64,000 nucleotides of DNA, taken from Carettochelys insculpta (Eukaryota > Chordata > Testudines > Carettochelyidae). A model generated the notes under the pieces. It did no database searches. It was not told the DNA's origin and saw only the letters and a list, made by a program, of their open reading frames with translations. The stretch spans positions 7,638,001 through 7,702,000 of the forward strand of contig NC_134138.1 of assembly GCF_033958435.1 (NCBI RefSeq), read 5' to 3'. Shown here one piece after another: positions 18,457-28,639 of this stretch; the stretch's first letter is position 1, and each line of letters begins with the position of its first letter. A program made the position numbers and the translations under genes.

Positions 18457-18884
18457 GGACGACCTTGTTAGTTGTGAGTGGTTGCGTTTCTCTGTGTGTG
18501 TCTTTGGGGGTGTGTATCTTTGCATCTCTGTCCATATTTGCACATGGTCGTGTGGCGAGGTGTTGTGGCCTTTCCCTGCCCTGGGGGGAGTGAACCCCCA
18601 ACACACCTCAGTGGCACATTAGGGTGTGTGTGTCCATGTCCCCATGGGGTTGGGGGGTGGGCATTAAATTCCAGCCCCAAGCTCCTGTTTGACCCAGCTC
18701 CTCCCACATCTTTCCCAAGTTTCAGGCTTGACTGAAGTTCCACACCAGACCCCTGGAGGAATCTGTGCATGATTTGAGGCCATGGAACCACAAATGGGTC
18801 CCACCCTCCCCAGATGTGAATTTCTCCACAGGGAGGGACCAAGACGGAGGAAGGTGAAATGAAGCTACTTTGCTGTAGCAAACC
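18457..18884. other. Single-copy stretch, nothing recognised
   Basis: TG-rich at 18490-18540; otherwise no feature recognised. Confidence 0.4.
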
Positions 18885-19000
18885 CCACCTGGTAGAATGG
18901 ACTTTCCCCAGCTCACACAGCAAGTCAGGAACAGCTGAAAACAGAACCTGGGTCACCTGCTGCCTTGCTTTAACCATCACCCCACACTGCCTCGCAGTGG
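18885..19000 (-). mobile_element. CORE-SINE / MIR-like relic
   Basis: CCCAGCTCACACAGCAAGTC and AGAACCTGGGTCACCTGCTG follow the reverse MIR order; the rest is too diverged to place. Confidence 0.45.
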
Positions 19001-19484
19001 CTAGCTCATCCTTAGGGAGATGCTGGCAGGCCCTAAATGGTGCTGCTTGGCAGGCTCCCTGACAGCAGGAAGGGACTGGAGCAGTTTAGATGGCACAGGG
19101 GGCACCAGTTTAAATGGGCCGGTGCCTTCTAATCTTTGTCCTGGCGGTGAGTCATGGTGGATGGGGAGGCTCCTTATTTATTGCTCTACTCAACAGGGAC
19201 CCTTCATTATGTGGAACTCCCTCCATCCAGTCTTTCCTGCCAGGAAGGGCTTATTAATATTCCAACAGCTCTGATGGGCTTCTAAATGAAAGCTGCCCCT
19301 AAGGGGGGTTAGATAATTAGAACTGAGGGCCACTGCATTCAGTCTTGTCAAATCCATGCACGCTGGCACCTCGGCAGAGGCCCTGAGCAATGGGAAATCA
19401 AAGGCCTGCCCCCCACCCCCCTTGAAAGAGAAGCTGCTCATAGGCTCAAGCCTACTGTGGTCATGAGGCAGAGCCACGCTCCAG
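19001..19484. other. Single-copy stretch with a possible conserved non-coding element
   Basis: About 19190-19400 is free of known repeats and has words typical of deeply conserved elements (CTTATTAATATTCCAACAGC, GATAATTAGAACTGAGGG). Only composition supports this; alignment to other amniotes would confirm or reject it. Confidence 0.25.
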
Positions 19485-20767
19485 GCCACTGACGGTGCAT
19501 TTTAGGAGGGGCATTGTGAGAGGAACCATCCAATATGACGGTGCATTATCGGATGCTTTCAGAATCAGGAGCGGCGTCAAACAAGGATGCGTGCTTGCTC
19601 TGACATTGTTCGGGATCTTCTTCGCACTCCTCCTGAAGCATGCCTTTGGATCTTCAACAGAGGGCATCTTGCTGCACACAAGATCTGATGGGAAACTGTT
19701 TAACCTTTCAAGGCTGAAAGCTAAGTCTAAGGTGCGAGAAGTCCTCATCAGAGACATGCTGTTCGCAGACGATGCTGCTGTAGTGTCTCACACAGAAGAC
19801 CAGCTTCAAAAACTTCTGGATCAGTTCTCCAAAGCGTGCGAGGACTTTGGGCTTACCATCAGCCTAAAGAAGACAAACGTACTCGGTCAGGATGCTGCTG
19901 AATCCCCATCAATCAGCATTGACAACTATACGTTAGAGGTCGTCCACGAGTTCGTTTACCTCGGGTCCACCATCACTGACACCCTGTCATTGGACACTGA
20001 GCTGAATAAGAGGATCGGAAAAGCGGCCACAACTCTGTCCAGACTCAACAAGAGAGTGTGGAATAACAGCAAGCTGTACACTCACACCAAAATGAAAGTC
20101 TACAGAGCCTGCGTCCTCAGCACCCTCCTTTATGGCAGCGAGACTTGGACCCTGTATGCCCGCCAGGAAAAGAGGCTGAACGTCTTCCACTTGCGCTGCC
20201 TCAGGTGCATCCTTGGAATATCATGGAAGGACAGAGATACCAACACCGCCGTCCTCGAGCAAGCTGGAATCCCAGCCAGGCACACCCTCCTCAGGCAGCG
20301 TCGGCTCTGCTGGCTTGGCCACGTCCACAGGATGAATGATGGAAGGATTCCAAAAGACATCCTGTGTGGTGAGCTAGTCTCTGGCAAAAGACCTCCCGGA
20401 CGCCCCCAGTTGCGTTACAAAGATGTCTGCAAGAGAGACCTCAGAGAGGTACACATCGAGCTGGACAACCGGGAAGAACTAGCAGACGACCGCAGCAGAT
20501 GGAGGCAGGGGTTACACAAGGGCCTTCAGAAGGGCGAGTTGAAGATCAGACAGCTAGCAGAGGACAAGCGAGCTCACAGAAAGCACAATAAGGACTTGCC
20601 AGACACCCACCACATCTGCAAGAGATGCAGCAAGGACTGTCACTCTCGTGTGGGTCTTTATAGTCACAATAGATGCTGTAAATGAAGTCCTCAATTGAAA
20701 CTTTAAAGGGCGCGATCCATAGTCTATGCAGACTGAAGGATGCCTACTACTACTACTACTACTATTG
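19485..20767 (+). CDS. RTE-like non-LTR retrotransposon, RT C-terminal half with intact reading frame
   Basis: The open frame 19495-20685 (396 codons) starts inside the reverse transcriptase and reaches a natural stop. Residues 27-39 ([13 protein letters not shown]) are RT motif B-like, FADDA at 90-94 is the catalytic box, LGSTIT and [20 protein letters not shown] follow, then [20 protein letters not shown] and [20 protein letters not shown], and a C2H2-like [20 protein letters not shown] end. The 3' UTR is short and ends in (CTA)7 at 20744-20764. The first Met is only an internal residue; endonuclease and RT fingers are missing (5' truncation). No frameshift or stop in nearly 1.2 kb suggests a younger copy than the other LINEs here. 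Clade (RTE versus related) is inferred from C-terminal architecture. Confidence 0.85.
20744..20764 (+). repeat. (CTA)7 tail of the LINE
   Basis: Seven CTA units directly after GACTGAAGGATGC, the 3' terminus of the LINE at 19485; short tandem tails of this kind are typical of RTE-like elements. Confidence 0.85.
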
Positions 20768-21318
20768 TGAGCAGATCTAGAGAAATTGTTGTTCCCCTCT
20801 ATTTGGCACTGGTGAGGCCACATCTGGGCTATTGTGTCCAGTTTTGGGCTCCCCAGTATAAAGGATGTGCATTTGCTGGAGCAGGTTCAGCGGAGGACAA
20901 CGAAAATTATTAAGGGGCTGGAGCACAAGACCTATAAGGAAAGTCTGAGGGCTTTGGGCTTGTTTAGTTTACAGAAGAGAAGACTGAGGGGTGATTTAAC
21001 AGCAGCCTTCAACTTCCTGAAGGGGAGCTCTAAAAAAGATGGAGAGAAACTGTTCTCAGTGGTGATAGATGACAGAACAAGGAGTAATGGCTTGAAGTTA
21101 CAGAGGGAGAGGTGTAGGTTGGATATTAGAAAAACCTATTTCACCAGGAGGGTGGTGAAGCATTGGAATGTGTTGCCTAAGAGGTGGTGGATTCTCCATC
21201 CCTTGAGGTTTTTAAGTCCTGGCTGGACAAGGTCCTGGCTGGGATGACTTAGTGGGGGTTGATTCTGCTTGAAGCAGGGGGCTGGACTAGATGACCTCCT
21301 GAGGTCCCTTCCAGCCAC
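20766..21318 (+). pseudogene. CR1 LINE ORF2 C-terminus and 3' end
   Basis: Reads [16 protein letters not shown], then after a frameshift [60 protein letters not shown] and LDIRKTYFTRRVVKHWNVLP. The 3' UTR (GGGGTTGATTCTGCTTGAAG, TAGATGACCTCCTGAGGTCC) follows. A subfamily different from the 13386 copy (AAFNFLKG instead of AVFKYLKG). It starts at the end of the preceding LINE tail. Confidence 0.9.
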
Positions 21319-21320
21319 GT

Positions 21321-21595
21321 CATAGAATCATAGAGTCATGGAGCTGCAAGGGACCTCAAGAGGTCATGGAGTCCAGCCCCCTGCCCCAAGCAGGATCAAT
21401 CCCAACTAAGTCATCCCAGCCATGACTATGTAAAGCAGGGACTTAAAAAGCTCTCAAGATGGTGATTCCACCACATCTCTAGGCAACGCATTCCAGTGCT
21501 TCACCCCCCCTCCTGGGGAAGTAATTTTTCCTAATATCCAACCTACTCCTCTCGTCCTGAAACGTCAGACCATTGGTTCTATGATTCTATGATTG
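21321..21595 (-). mobile_element. CR1 LINE 3' end inserted in another CR1's tail
   Basis: CATAGAATCATAGAGTCATG, CTGCAAGGGACCTCAAGAGG and AACGCATTCCAGTGCTTCAC on the minus strand. The right edge is GGTTCTATGATTCTATGATT (21577-21596), the forward-type 8-bp tail, so the reverse copy sits inside the terminal repeat of the forward CR1 at 20766. Confidence 0.85.
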
Positions 21596-21596
21596 T

Positions 21597-22351
21597 GGGT
21601 AACTGGTGGGTTGATCCGTTGAGTTGAAGGTGAAGTGACAGTCCCCCAGGCTGCCAGTGTTTGGAACGAGAACATGCAGGAGCCAAAACCAGCAGTGAGA
21701 TGCTCACGAGTTCTCCCTTATTCACTCTGATGAGGCAAAGGATCCCTCCACTGCTGCTAATGCCCCACGGAGCCCACCTTGTGTTTTAACTCAGGGAAGG
21801 ATTTCTCCAAGGGTGAAATCACCTGCAGGAGGGAAGGCAGAGGTGGTGGGTGGGGGGGATTGGGGGACATAGGAAAGGTCCAGCCCCTCTCTGAGGGGAA
21901 TGAATCCAACTTGGCTTGGCTTGGCTTGGCTTCCCATGGGAGGGGGTAGCTGAAAGGGGTCCTTGGTGCACGTTGCGTGGCATCAGGGGAGCTGGCAGCC
22001 ATGCCAGGTCCCTGGGTTGGGGGGTGGGGCTGAGGGCAGGCACCCCTCAGGGCCTTCTGGACCATGGTGGCCCAGAGGCTTCCCTGACTGAGAGGAGCAG
22101 GGGGCTGTGCCAGGCAGGGGTAGACATCGATATCCCTGGAGGAAGCGGCTGTCAGGCTGTCTCAAGTCACCGTGTCTCACCTCTCACAGTGACGCACCTC
22201 TCTGCTTGCAGGTCTTCTTCCTGGGGCACGTTCCTGAGAAGGGGAGGATGAGACAGCCCTAGTATCCCCAGTATCCTTGGCCCTGGTCTACTGGACTTTG
22301 AGCCTGCGGAGAAAGCACAGCTCACATTGGCGGCATTGGCCAATGACCTTC
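21597..22351. other. Single-copy stretch, no gene seen
   Basis: GC-rich, overlapping short frames on both strands, no domain or repeat recognised apart from the (CTTGG)n tract at 21910-21932. Confidence 0.4.
21910..21932. repeat. (CTTGG)n microsatellite
   Basis: About 4.5 perfect pentanucleotide units. Confidence 0.9.
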
Positions 22352-22944
22352 TCCAGGAGGCAGAGGGACTTCGGCTTATTTAGTTTGCAGAAGAGAAGAC
22401 TGAGGGGCGATTTGATAGCAGCCTTCAACTTCCTGAAGCGCGGCTAAAGAGGATGGAGAGGGGCTGTTCTTAGTGGTGACAGATGGCAGAACAGGGAACA
22501 ATGGTCTCAAGTTACAGCAGGGGAGGTCTCGGTTGGATATTAGGAGAAACTATTTCACTGGGAAAGTGGAGAAGCACTGGAATGCGTTACCCAGATAGGT
22601 GGTGGAATCTCCATCTCTAGAGGTTTTGTGTAGGGATAACTCAGTGGTGTGAGCATTGACCTGCTAAGCCCAGGGTTGTGAGCTCCCTTCCTGAGGGGGC
22701 CTTTTCGGGATCTGGGGCAAATAGATTAAGAAAAGGGATGGTGCTTGGTCCTACCAAGAGGACAGGGGAACTAGACTCAATGACCTCCTGAGGTCTCTTT
22801 CAGCTCTATGAGATGTGTATCTCCATGTATTCTATGTAAGTCTTGGCTGGGATGATTTAGTTGAGGTTGATGCTGATGTGGGCAGGGGGCTGGACTTGAT
22901 GACCTCCTGAGGTCGCTTCCAGCACCAGGAGTCTGTGATTCAGG
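22352..22944 (+). mobile_element. CR1 LINE 3' fragment split by a SINE
   Basis: The left part (22352-22629) reads GDFIAAFNFLK-type ORF2 sequence up to the codons around GGTGGTGGAATCTCCATCTC and TAGAGGTTTT. The right part (22833-22944) resumes AAGTCTTGGCTGGGATGATT and ends TGACCTCCTGAGGTCGCTTC, GTCTGTGATTC. Between them lies the Cry-type SINE. Confidence 0.85.
22630..22832 (+). mobile_element. Cry / tortoise Pol III SINE
   Basis: tRNA-derived head: GGGATAACTCAGTGGTGTGA (A box), ACCTGCTAAGCCCAGGGTTG and GGTTGTGAGCTCC (B box). Body: GAGGGGGCCTTTTCGGGATC, TGGGGCAAATAGATT, GGTGCTTGGTCCTACC. Tail: GATGTGTATCTCCATG. This SINE is characteristic of cryptodiran turtles. It lies inside a CR1; target duplications are not clear. 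Confidence 0.88.
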
Positions 22945-23744
22945 CTGAGGGACGAATGGCAGGGATTCAGGTAATGCAGTCCTGTCCCCTGCTTACCATG
23001 CTGTGGATGGAAGTAGGTGACTCCATTCCTTCCATTCTGTGAGATTCCCGTGGGGGGTTAGGAGAAGTGGCTCAACCCCCCGAGAGCTTCAGGGGCTGCT
23101 ATTCTGTCTCTGCTGATTTGTCATGGAGGCTAGCGAGACAGCATGGGTCATGCTGGCTTCTCTTGGCGGATGGCATGGGACTGGGTGTGAATCCCTTCTG
23201 AGCAGGCCAGCACAAGGGCAGGGCTCACCCAGTGTCTAACGGGGGACGTTGAGCAAACAGCCCCCTCCCAGGGCCTGTGCTCTAATAGGCTGGGAGGAAA
23301 CAAATGAGAGTTGCAGTAGACATGAGGTCAGCACCCCAGTGGGTGGGGATTGCTCAGCTCTCACCACCCTGGCGTGGGCAGGACCCTGGCTGAAGAGCAG
23401 CAGCTTGCCTGGAGATATTACCAGTTGTGCTTGGCAAGGCATTTTCCCTGGGACGGACCGCCTCACGTGGGTCCCTTTGCCTGGCTCACCTTGCAGCTGG
23501 GTTCCTGCCATGCTCTCCCCTGCATCTCCGCAGCATCGACTGGTCTGCTTGTCGAGCAGTTACAGCCGAGCTTCTAGACCTCTGCCGACTGCCAGCTGGT
23601 TTCTGAGCGACCGTCAGGTGGTGGGTTGGCTCTAGAAGGCCCTTCGTGCTCAGTGCCTGCCCCTGTGAGATCACCTCATGTGAGACCCTGGAGGGGTCTG
23701 GCAGCCGCAGTGCTCATTTGAGGCCCTCAGGGTCACCCCCCCAA
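22945..23744. other. Single-copy stretch, no gene seen
   Basis: Frames up to 128 codons overlap on both strands; no domain or repeat recognised. Confidence 0.4.
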
Positions 23745-23902
23745 CACAGGTATACAGCAGCCCTTTCATATCGCCATGGCTGCCATTATGCTAATGAGGC
23801 ACTGCATATTCATGCAAGTGCCTCATTAGCATCTTCCCACCTCGCTCATTACCATGCCCCTTTCGAAAGGAAGGGGCTAGCATGGACGTAGCCTTAGTGT
23901 GT
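23745..23902. mobile_element. Right-end fragment of a foldback TIR element
   Basis: GCTGCCATTATGCTAATGAG, GCACTGCATATTCATGCAAG, GCCTCATTAGCATCTTCCC, CCCCTTTCGAAAGG and GGGGCTAGCATGGACGTAGC match the right half of the 438-bp palindromic element at 46671-47108. Confidence 0.8.
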
Positions 23903-23918
23903 TAGCACCGCCGCAGCG

Positions 23919-24094
23919 TCCGTGTAAGCTGAGAGCTTGGGCAGCTGCCCTGGAGAGATCCAGGCGCCACCCAGCTGATTAGCAGAACGGATCACAGCTA
24001 ACAGCGAGTGTCTCTATTACTGGTGCGCATCTGCCCACTCCTTGGCGCACATCAAACATTTATTACACCCAGGGGTGGAAAAAATACAGGGAGC
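23919..24094. mobile_element. MITE, TTCCCTSTAA family (copy 2 of 7)
   Basis: GTAAGCTGAGAGCTTGGGCA, CCACCCAGCTGATTAGCAGA, CATTTATTACACCCAGGGGT and ACAGGGAGC; diverged ends. Confidence 0.75.
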
Positions 24095-24305
24095 ACTTGG
24101 CTGCTGCCCTGTAGGGGCTGTCCAGCTCGATCTGAGCAAACTCTGGCTGGTGTCATTAGACAGAACTTCAGGGTCTGTCTGTGTCCAGCATCTTCAGCAC
24201 AGAATTCCCTTCATATCCCTGGGTTTCCTTTTCCACAGGGCATGCTACAAGCACTAATCCACAGGGTTTCGGTCGGGGTCTTTGGGAAGGAAGACCCAAC
24301 CTCCT
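24095..24305. other. Spacer, nothing recognised
   Basis: No feature recognised. Confidence 0.4.
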
Positions 24306-24645
24306 CAGGCTCTCAAGTACCTAAAAAGGGGTTAGAAGGAGGAGAGAGAAAAGTTGTTCTCGTTGTCCTCTCAGGGCAGGACAAGAAGCAAAGGGCTTAA
24401 ACTTCAGCAAGGGAGGTTTAGTTTGGACATTAGGAAAAAATCTTTCTAGCTGTCGGGGTGGTTAAGCACTGGAATAAATTGCGTTGGGAGGTGGTGAAAT
24501 CTCCATCGTTCGAGACAATTAAGAGCAGGTTAGATAGACATCTATCAGGGCTGGTTTAGATGGTGCTTGGTTCTGCCATGAGGGCAGGGGACTGGACTCA
24601 ATGACCTCTCGAGGTCCCTTCCAGGTTGAGTGTTCTGTGGTTCTG
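24306..24645 (+). mobile_element. CR1 LINE 3' fragment
   Basis: GGGCTTAAACTTCAGCAAGG, GAGGTTTAGTTTGGACATTA, GGTGGTGAAATCTCCATCG, TTAGAGCAGGT-type text and GTGCTTGGTTCTGCCATGAG, GAGGTCCCTTCCAGG. Frame broken. Confidence 0.88.
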
Positions 24646-24679
24646 CGTGGCACTGAGAGAATGATGAGTCTATTCGACA

Positions 24680-24775
24680 GGTTTCACTAGCGGCTGGGTT
24701 TTAGCTCAAGCAGCTGAGGCTCATGTTCTCTGTCCCTGAGATCCCAAGTTCGGTTCGGCCTGTCAGCGTTAGGTT
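24680..24775 (+). mobile_element. tRNA-derived SINE head
   Basis: TTTTAGCTCAAGCAGCTGAG (A box), then GATCCCAAGTTCGGTTCGG (B box GTTCGGTTC) and CCTGTCAGCGTTAG, the same unit as at 8700. No intact acceptor stem. Confidence 0.55.
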
Positions 24776-25279
24776 TGCCTCTGAGCTACGTGCTCCTGGA
24801 GAGAGACGTGTTCTCTCCGGCACTTTACCTCTGCAGCTCCTGTTCACGCTGGTGCTCGCTCGGCAGCAGATGCAGGTTAGACCCCCCCCACTTTCTGATT
24901 TCAGCTGAACGGTTAGAAATTCTGACCCGCGGCCTCTGCGATTCCCCCCTTGGTGTGCGCTGCTGCTGGAAAAGCTGCTGCTTCAGCAGAGCAGCCTCTG
25001 TCAGTGTCTAGCAGCGGCTGGTTACATTCCTTAATCGCATCTGTGTATCCCCCAGGGAGATCTGTCCCAGTCTCGGGGGGGGGGCCATGGGGGGGGCACT
25101 CCTCGTGATTCTGCAGATGCATGAGCTGCTGCCAAGCTGGGCTTCCCTAAAGTGGCTTTGGCCGGGAGAACGAGAAGGCGGCGGGGCCCACGACCGGCGA
25201 ACGGAACAATTGAAAACAAATATCAAATTAATTGTCGATGGGAATCCCTGCTCTTTCACAGAGCTGGGTCATGGAGGCA
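24776..25279. other. Single-copy stretch, possible conserved element at 25120-25250
   Basis: 25195-25250 (GAACGGAACAATTGAAAAC, AAATATCAAATTAATTGTCG) is AT-rich, repeat-free and palindromic around AATTAATT. Weak evidence for a conserved non-coding element. No gene. Confidence 0.25.
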
Positions 25280-25500
25280 GCATGGCCCGATTGGTAGAGC
25301 AGGGACCTGGCCTACAGGTACCCTGGGCTCTCATCCCTGCTTTGCCCTTAACCTGCTCTGGGCATCTGGGTAAATCACATCCCTGGTTGATGCCTCAGTT
25401 TCCCTTCATATCTTGCAAGCTTTTTGGGGCAGGGGCGGTTTCTTATTGTGTTCGTACAGCACCTGGCACAATGGGACCCTGCTTTCCTGTGGGCACTTGA
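25280..25500 (+). mobile_element. CORE-SINE / MIR-like element, forward
   Basis: GGCCCGATTGGTAGAGCAGG (tRNA-like A box region), then a CATCTGGGTAAATCACATCC core-like segment, GATGCCTCAGTTTCCC, and TTGCAAGCTTTTTGGGGCAG with TTGTACAGC-type tail GTTCGTACAGCACCTGGCAC. A common turtle arrangement of MIR-like and 3' tail sequences. Confidence 0.65.
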
Positions 25501-25827
25501 GGGGTTCCTGCAAGAAAGAAAATATATCAAAGCCTGGAGGGCTTAACAGCTGGTTTTCCCTTCGAGAGGTTCCCTGCCCAGTTCTCAGCCCACGTGGCTG
25601 GTATTGGATCCCACTTACCACCGGAGGGCATATTCAGGGGGCTATATGTGGCATGAGTTGGTTGTGTTTCAGTACAGACCCTAGTGGGCAGCAGTCATCA
25701 GAAGGACATGCTCCTCACACCCCCAGGGCAAGCACAGAACAGACTGCCGAGTGCCCGGCTGGGACCTTGTGTACGGGAAACATTGATTATAATGCCATGG
25801 TCATGTCACTTTGTGGCGTCTCTGCTG
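25501..25827. other. Spacer, nothing recognised
   Basis: No feature recognised. Confidence 0.4.
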
Positions 25828-25925
25828 GCAAGGCCAAAACACAGAGACCCGTTGTAAGCTGGGGTTTATGAGCTGTACAGCTCGCTGCCAGAAGCAGGGC
25901 TGAGACCTACCAAATTTGTTGCACA
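25828..25925. repeat. Unclassified dispersed repeat, copy 1
   Basis: TCTGCTGGCAAGGCCAAAAC, ACAGAGACCCGTTGTAAGC and GGGCTGAGACCTACCAAAT correspond to 29168-29272, which has the same words in the same order (34 of 36 bases identical in the first block). I do not recognise the family. Confidence 0.6.
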
Positions 25926-26429
25926 TAAGGCCACCTACTGTGTGTTAGAGGTTTGCCAGGTGTCTCCCCACATCTTGGCCAGATTGTTGGTGCTTGCCTA
26001 GACGTGCGAGTCACTCCCGCTATCCAGCCCTGGGAGCTGTTAGTTGCTCTTCTGCAGGAATGCAACACCAACAGCACAACCAAGCAGGAGCACAGATTCA
26101 GGGTCAGCTCCATGGGTGGGCGATCCAGGACCAGTACGGGGAAGAAAGAACCTTCACCCATATCCCAGGTCAAATGCACCAGAGCTCTGTTCAGGCAGAG
26201 CCACCACAGTGACACAGGTTCTCATGGCTCTACTCACGGAGGCAAGGCAAGATGAGACAAAGTGAGGTGAGGTGGCAGGACACTGGTCCTGTAGCCCTTT
26301 GTGTGCCCTGAGTGGCCATTCTGAGTCTAACTCTGCTTCCTCTAGGAAACAGCCATTGTGTTGCACTACCCAGAACCCTTAGGAGCATGTTGGGCATCTC
26401 AGGGAAGAGGGACAGTAAAGCCCATGGGG
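25926..26429. other. Single-copy stretch, no gene seen
   Basis: Overlapping short frames on both strands; nothing recognised. Confidence 0.4.
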
Positions 26430-27470
26430 CTGATAGCTGTAGGTAGTCCATCATGTCCGACGATGACGTCTTGAGCTTGCGCAGGCTCATCGGTTGTGGA
26501 CTCGCAAGTGGCAGAGGAGTCCAAGCTTTGAACAGCATGGGCGTTCACAGTGGGGGCAAGGGAATTGTCCTGGCTCTGTTGGTGCAGCTGCTGCTGTTGC
26601 TTTCTTCCTCTCACGAGCATCAATGAGGTGTACACGTTGCTGCTCTTCAAAGTTGTCATATGCGTGTCGTACAAGAGCACGCCAGCCTGTTCGATCTTTG
26701 CATGCTGCTCTAGCTGATCTGGTTTTAAACCAGCATGAGCAATGTTGACTTTCACGCAGTCTTTATACCTCTTGCGAAGGCTACCCTGATTCCTCTTGCC
26801 CTGGGAGAGTTCACCGTAGAGGAGTTGCTTAGGGATTCTTGACTCCTCCATTTGTATGATGTGCCCTGCCCAGCGAAGCTGGGCTTTCAGAATCATGGCT
26901 TCGATGCTCGTGGTTCCTGCTCTGTCCAGGACTTCCAGGTTTGTAACTCCGTCCTGCCATCGAATGTGCAGTATTGACCTCAGGCTGCATGCGTGAAAGC
27001 GCTCCAGCAGTTTTATATGTTTTCTGTCCAAGGTCCAGGTTTCACAGCCATACAGGAGACTCATCAGGACTACAGCCTTGTACACTTTCAGTTCAGTGGA
27101 CTGTTGGATATTGTGCTGATTCAAAACTTGCACTCTCAGGCGTCCTAGTGCTCAGCTGGCCTGGCAGATTCTGTTGTTGATTTCTTTGTCAAGGGAGCCA
27201 TCATTGGCTATCACACTGCCAAGGTACTTGAACTCCTCGACTGTTTTTAACTCTGTTCCTTCAATAAAGATTGAAGCGGGGAGAACAGCAGGTCCTGGAG
27301 CAGGTTGAAACAGCACCTCGGTCTTCCCTAGGCTGATGGTCAAACCAAAGGGGTGAGTGGCATCAACAAACTTGACAATGAGCTGGAGATCAGATTCCTT
27401 GTGTGCCATAAGTGCACAGTCATTAGCAAAAAGGGTGAGAGCGGGGTGCCAGGTGCGGACCAAAGGTGCA
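26430..27470 (-). pseudogene. RTE-like LINE ORF2, RT box mutated, frameshifted
   Basis: Two minus-strand frames. 27152-27601 includes LFANDCALMAHKESDLQLIV, FGLTISLGKTEVLFQPAPG and ELKTVEEFKYLGSVIANDGS. 26399-27133 continues KVYKAVVLMSLLYGCETWTL, LRSILHIRWQDGVTNLEVLD, RAGTTSIEAMILKAQLRWAG, RIPKQLLYGELSQGKR and a Gln-rich end. They are joined by a frameshift at about 27140. The catalytic box is FAND where FADD is expected (first Asp replaced by Asn), which would inactivate the RT. Same C-terminal family as 4849-5775. The N-terminal 45 residues of the first frame are unrelated flank. Confidence 0.82.
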
Positions 27471-27556
27471 CGAACTGCCCCCGAAGAGACACGACAAGTC
27501 CCCACACCAGAGGTTCTACCCCTCCCTCGACACCCCATACGCCCTGGGTTGATAGC

Positions 27557-27642
27557 TAGGGTGACCATATCTCTCCCGGCCAAATATGGAACACCGGGCA
27601 ATGAAACTGTCCCGGCTCAAAATGGGGCAGATGGTCACCCTA
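27557..27642. mobile_element. 86-bp MITE with perfect 12-bp TIRs
   Basis: TAGGGTGACCAT (27557-27568) and ATGGTCACCCTA (27631-27642) are exact inverted repeats enclosing 62 bp (CCCGGCCAAATATGGAACAC). Related to the CAGGGTGACCA element at 7648. Confidence 0.8.
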
Positions 27643-28639
27643 CCTGGGAGTCAGGCAGTGGCTGCCCTGTGGGGTCTGCCACCTTGCTGGGGGGCTTTGA
27701 GGGGGAGGCAGCTGTATCTCTCGGCTCCAGGAACTAGGCTGCTCCCTGCCAGCAAAGCTTCTGGCTCCCACCAGCTGAGGGAAACTGGGCAACAGCCACA
27801 CCACAGCACAGGTCCGGCTCCCGGCTCCCGGCTCCCCACCGCCGAGGGGAGCTAGAATGGGGGCAGCCACCTGCTCTAGCAAAACGTGGAGTATGGGGCA
27901 ATTAGCATCTTTGGCAAAATAAATCAGGATGCTGGGATGTGCCTGAAATATGGGGCTGTCCTGCCCAAACCAAACCCTCTTGATAGCAGCATGTCACAGT
28001 CTGTCCTTCCTAGCGCCCTGTGGACCTCGCACCCTCCAGTGCAGTGAGGGCCCAGAGTACAGCCTCAGAAAAGAAAGGGAGACATTCCTGGAGGACAGGT
28101 GCTGGATGACTGGCGTGCAGCCCTGTGCTCAAGGGCCCCTCAGCTGCTGACTGCTGGATTTGGGATTGGGCAGGCGGGGACAGATCACTCAATAAACTGC
28201 CCCGTTCTGTTCGCTGGCTCTGAAGTGTCTGGCGTGGTGGGAAGACAGGGCGCTGGGCTAGCTGGGCTACGGTCTGCCCCCCCGGGGACATTCTTACAGT
28301 CAGAAGCAGGATGCCAGGTGCGTAATGCGGTATCAGAGCAAATCGTAGCCGGTTCCCACCCGAGCAGCGCTCTCGGCTGAGCAGTGACTCTGGCGATGTT
28401 GGGGTGCCCAGGCTCACCCGCTCCCACATCCAGCCAGCTGAGCTGTCTCCTGGCTGCTGACGTTGCAAAGCCCCTGGGAATCGGCCGCACCAGCTGGGAC
28501 CTTTCTGCCCTTCACCAGAGAGCGACGCTGCAGGGCCTAGTTCTGAGGCTGAGGCACAAGGTGGATTCAGCTACTACCTCTTGTCCTGGAGTGCGGGGAG
28601 CGCCAGGCCCTGCTCGCTATCTGCAGTGATCTGGGACTC
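27643..28639. other. GC-rich single-copy stretch
   Basis: Overlapping short frames on both strands; 27880-27960 has AAATATGGGGCTGTCCTGCC, possibly a diverged piece of the same MITE class. No gene recognised. Confidence 0.35.
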
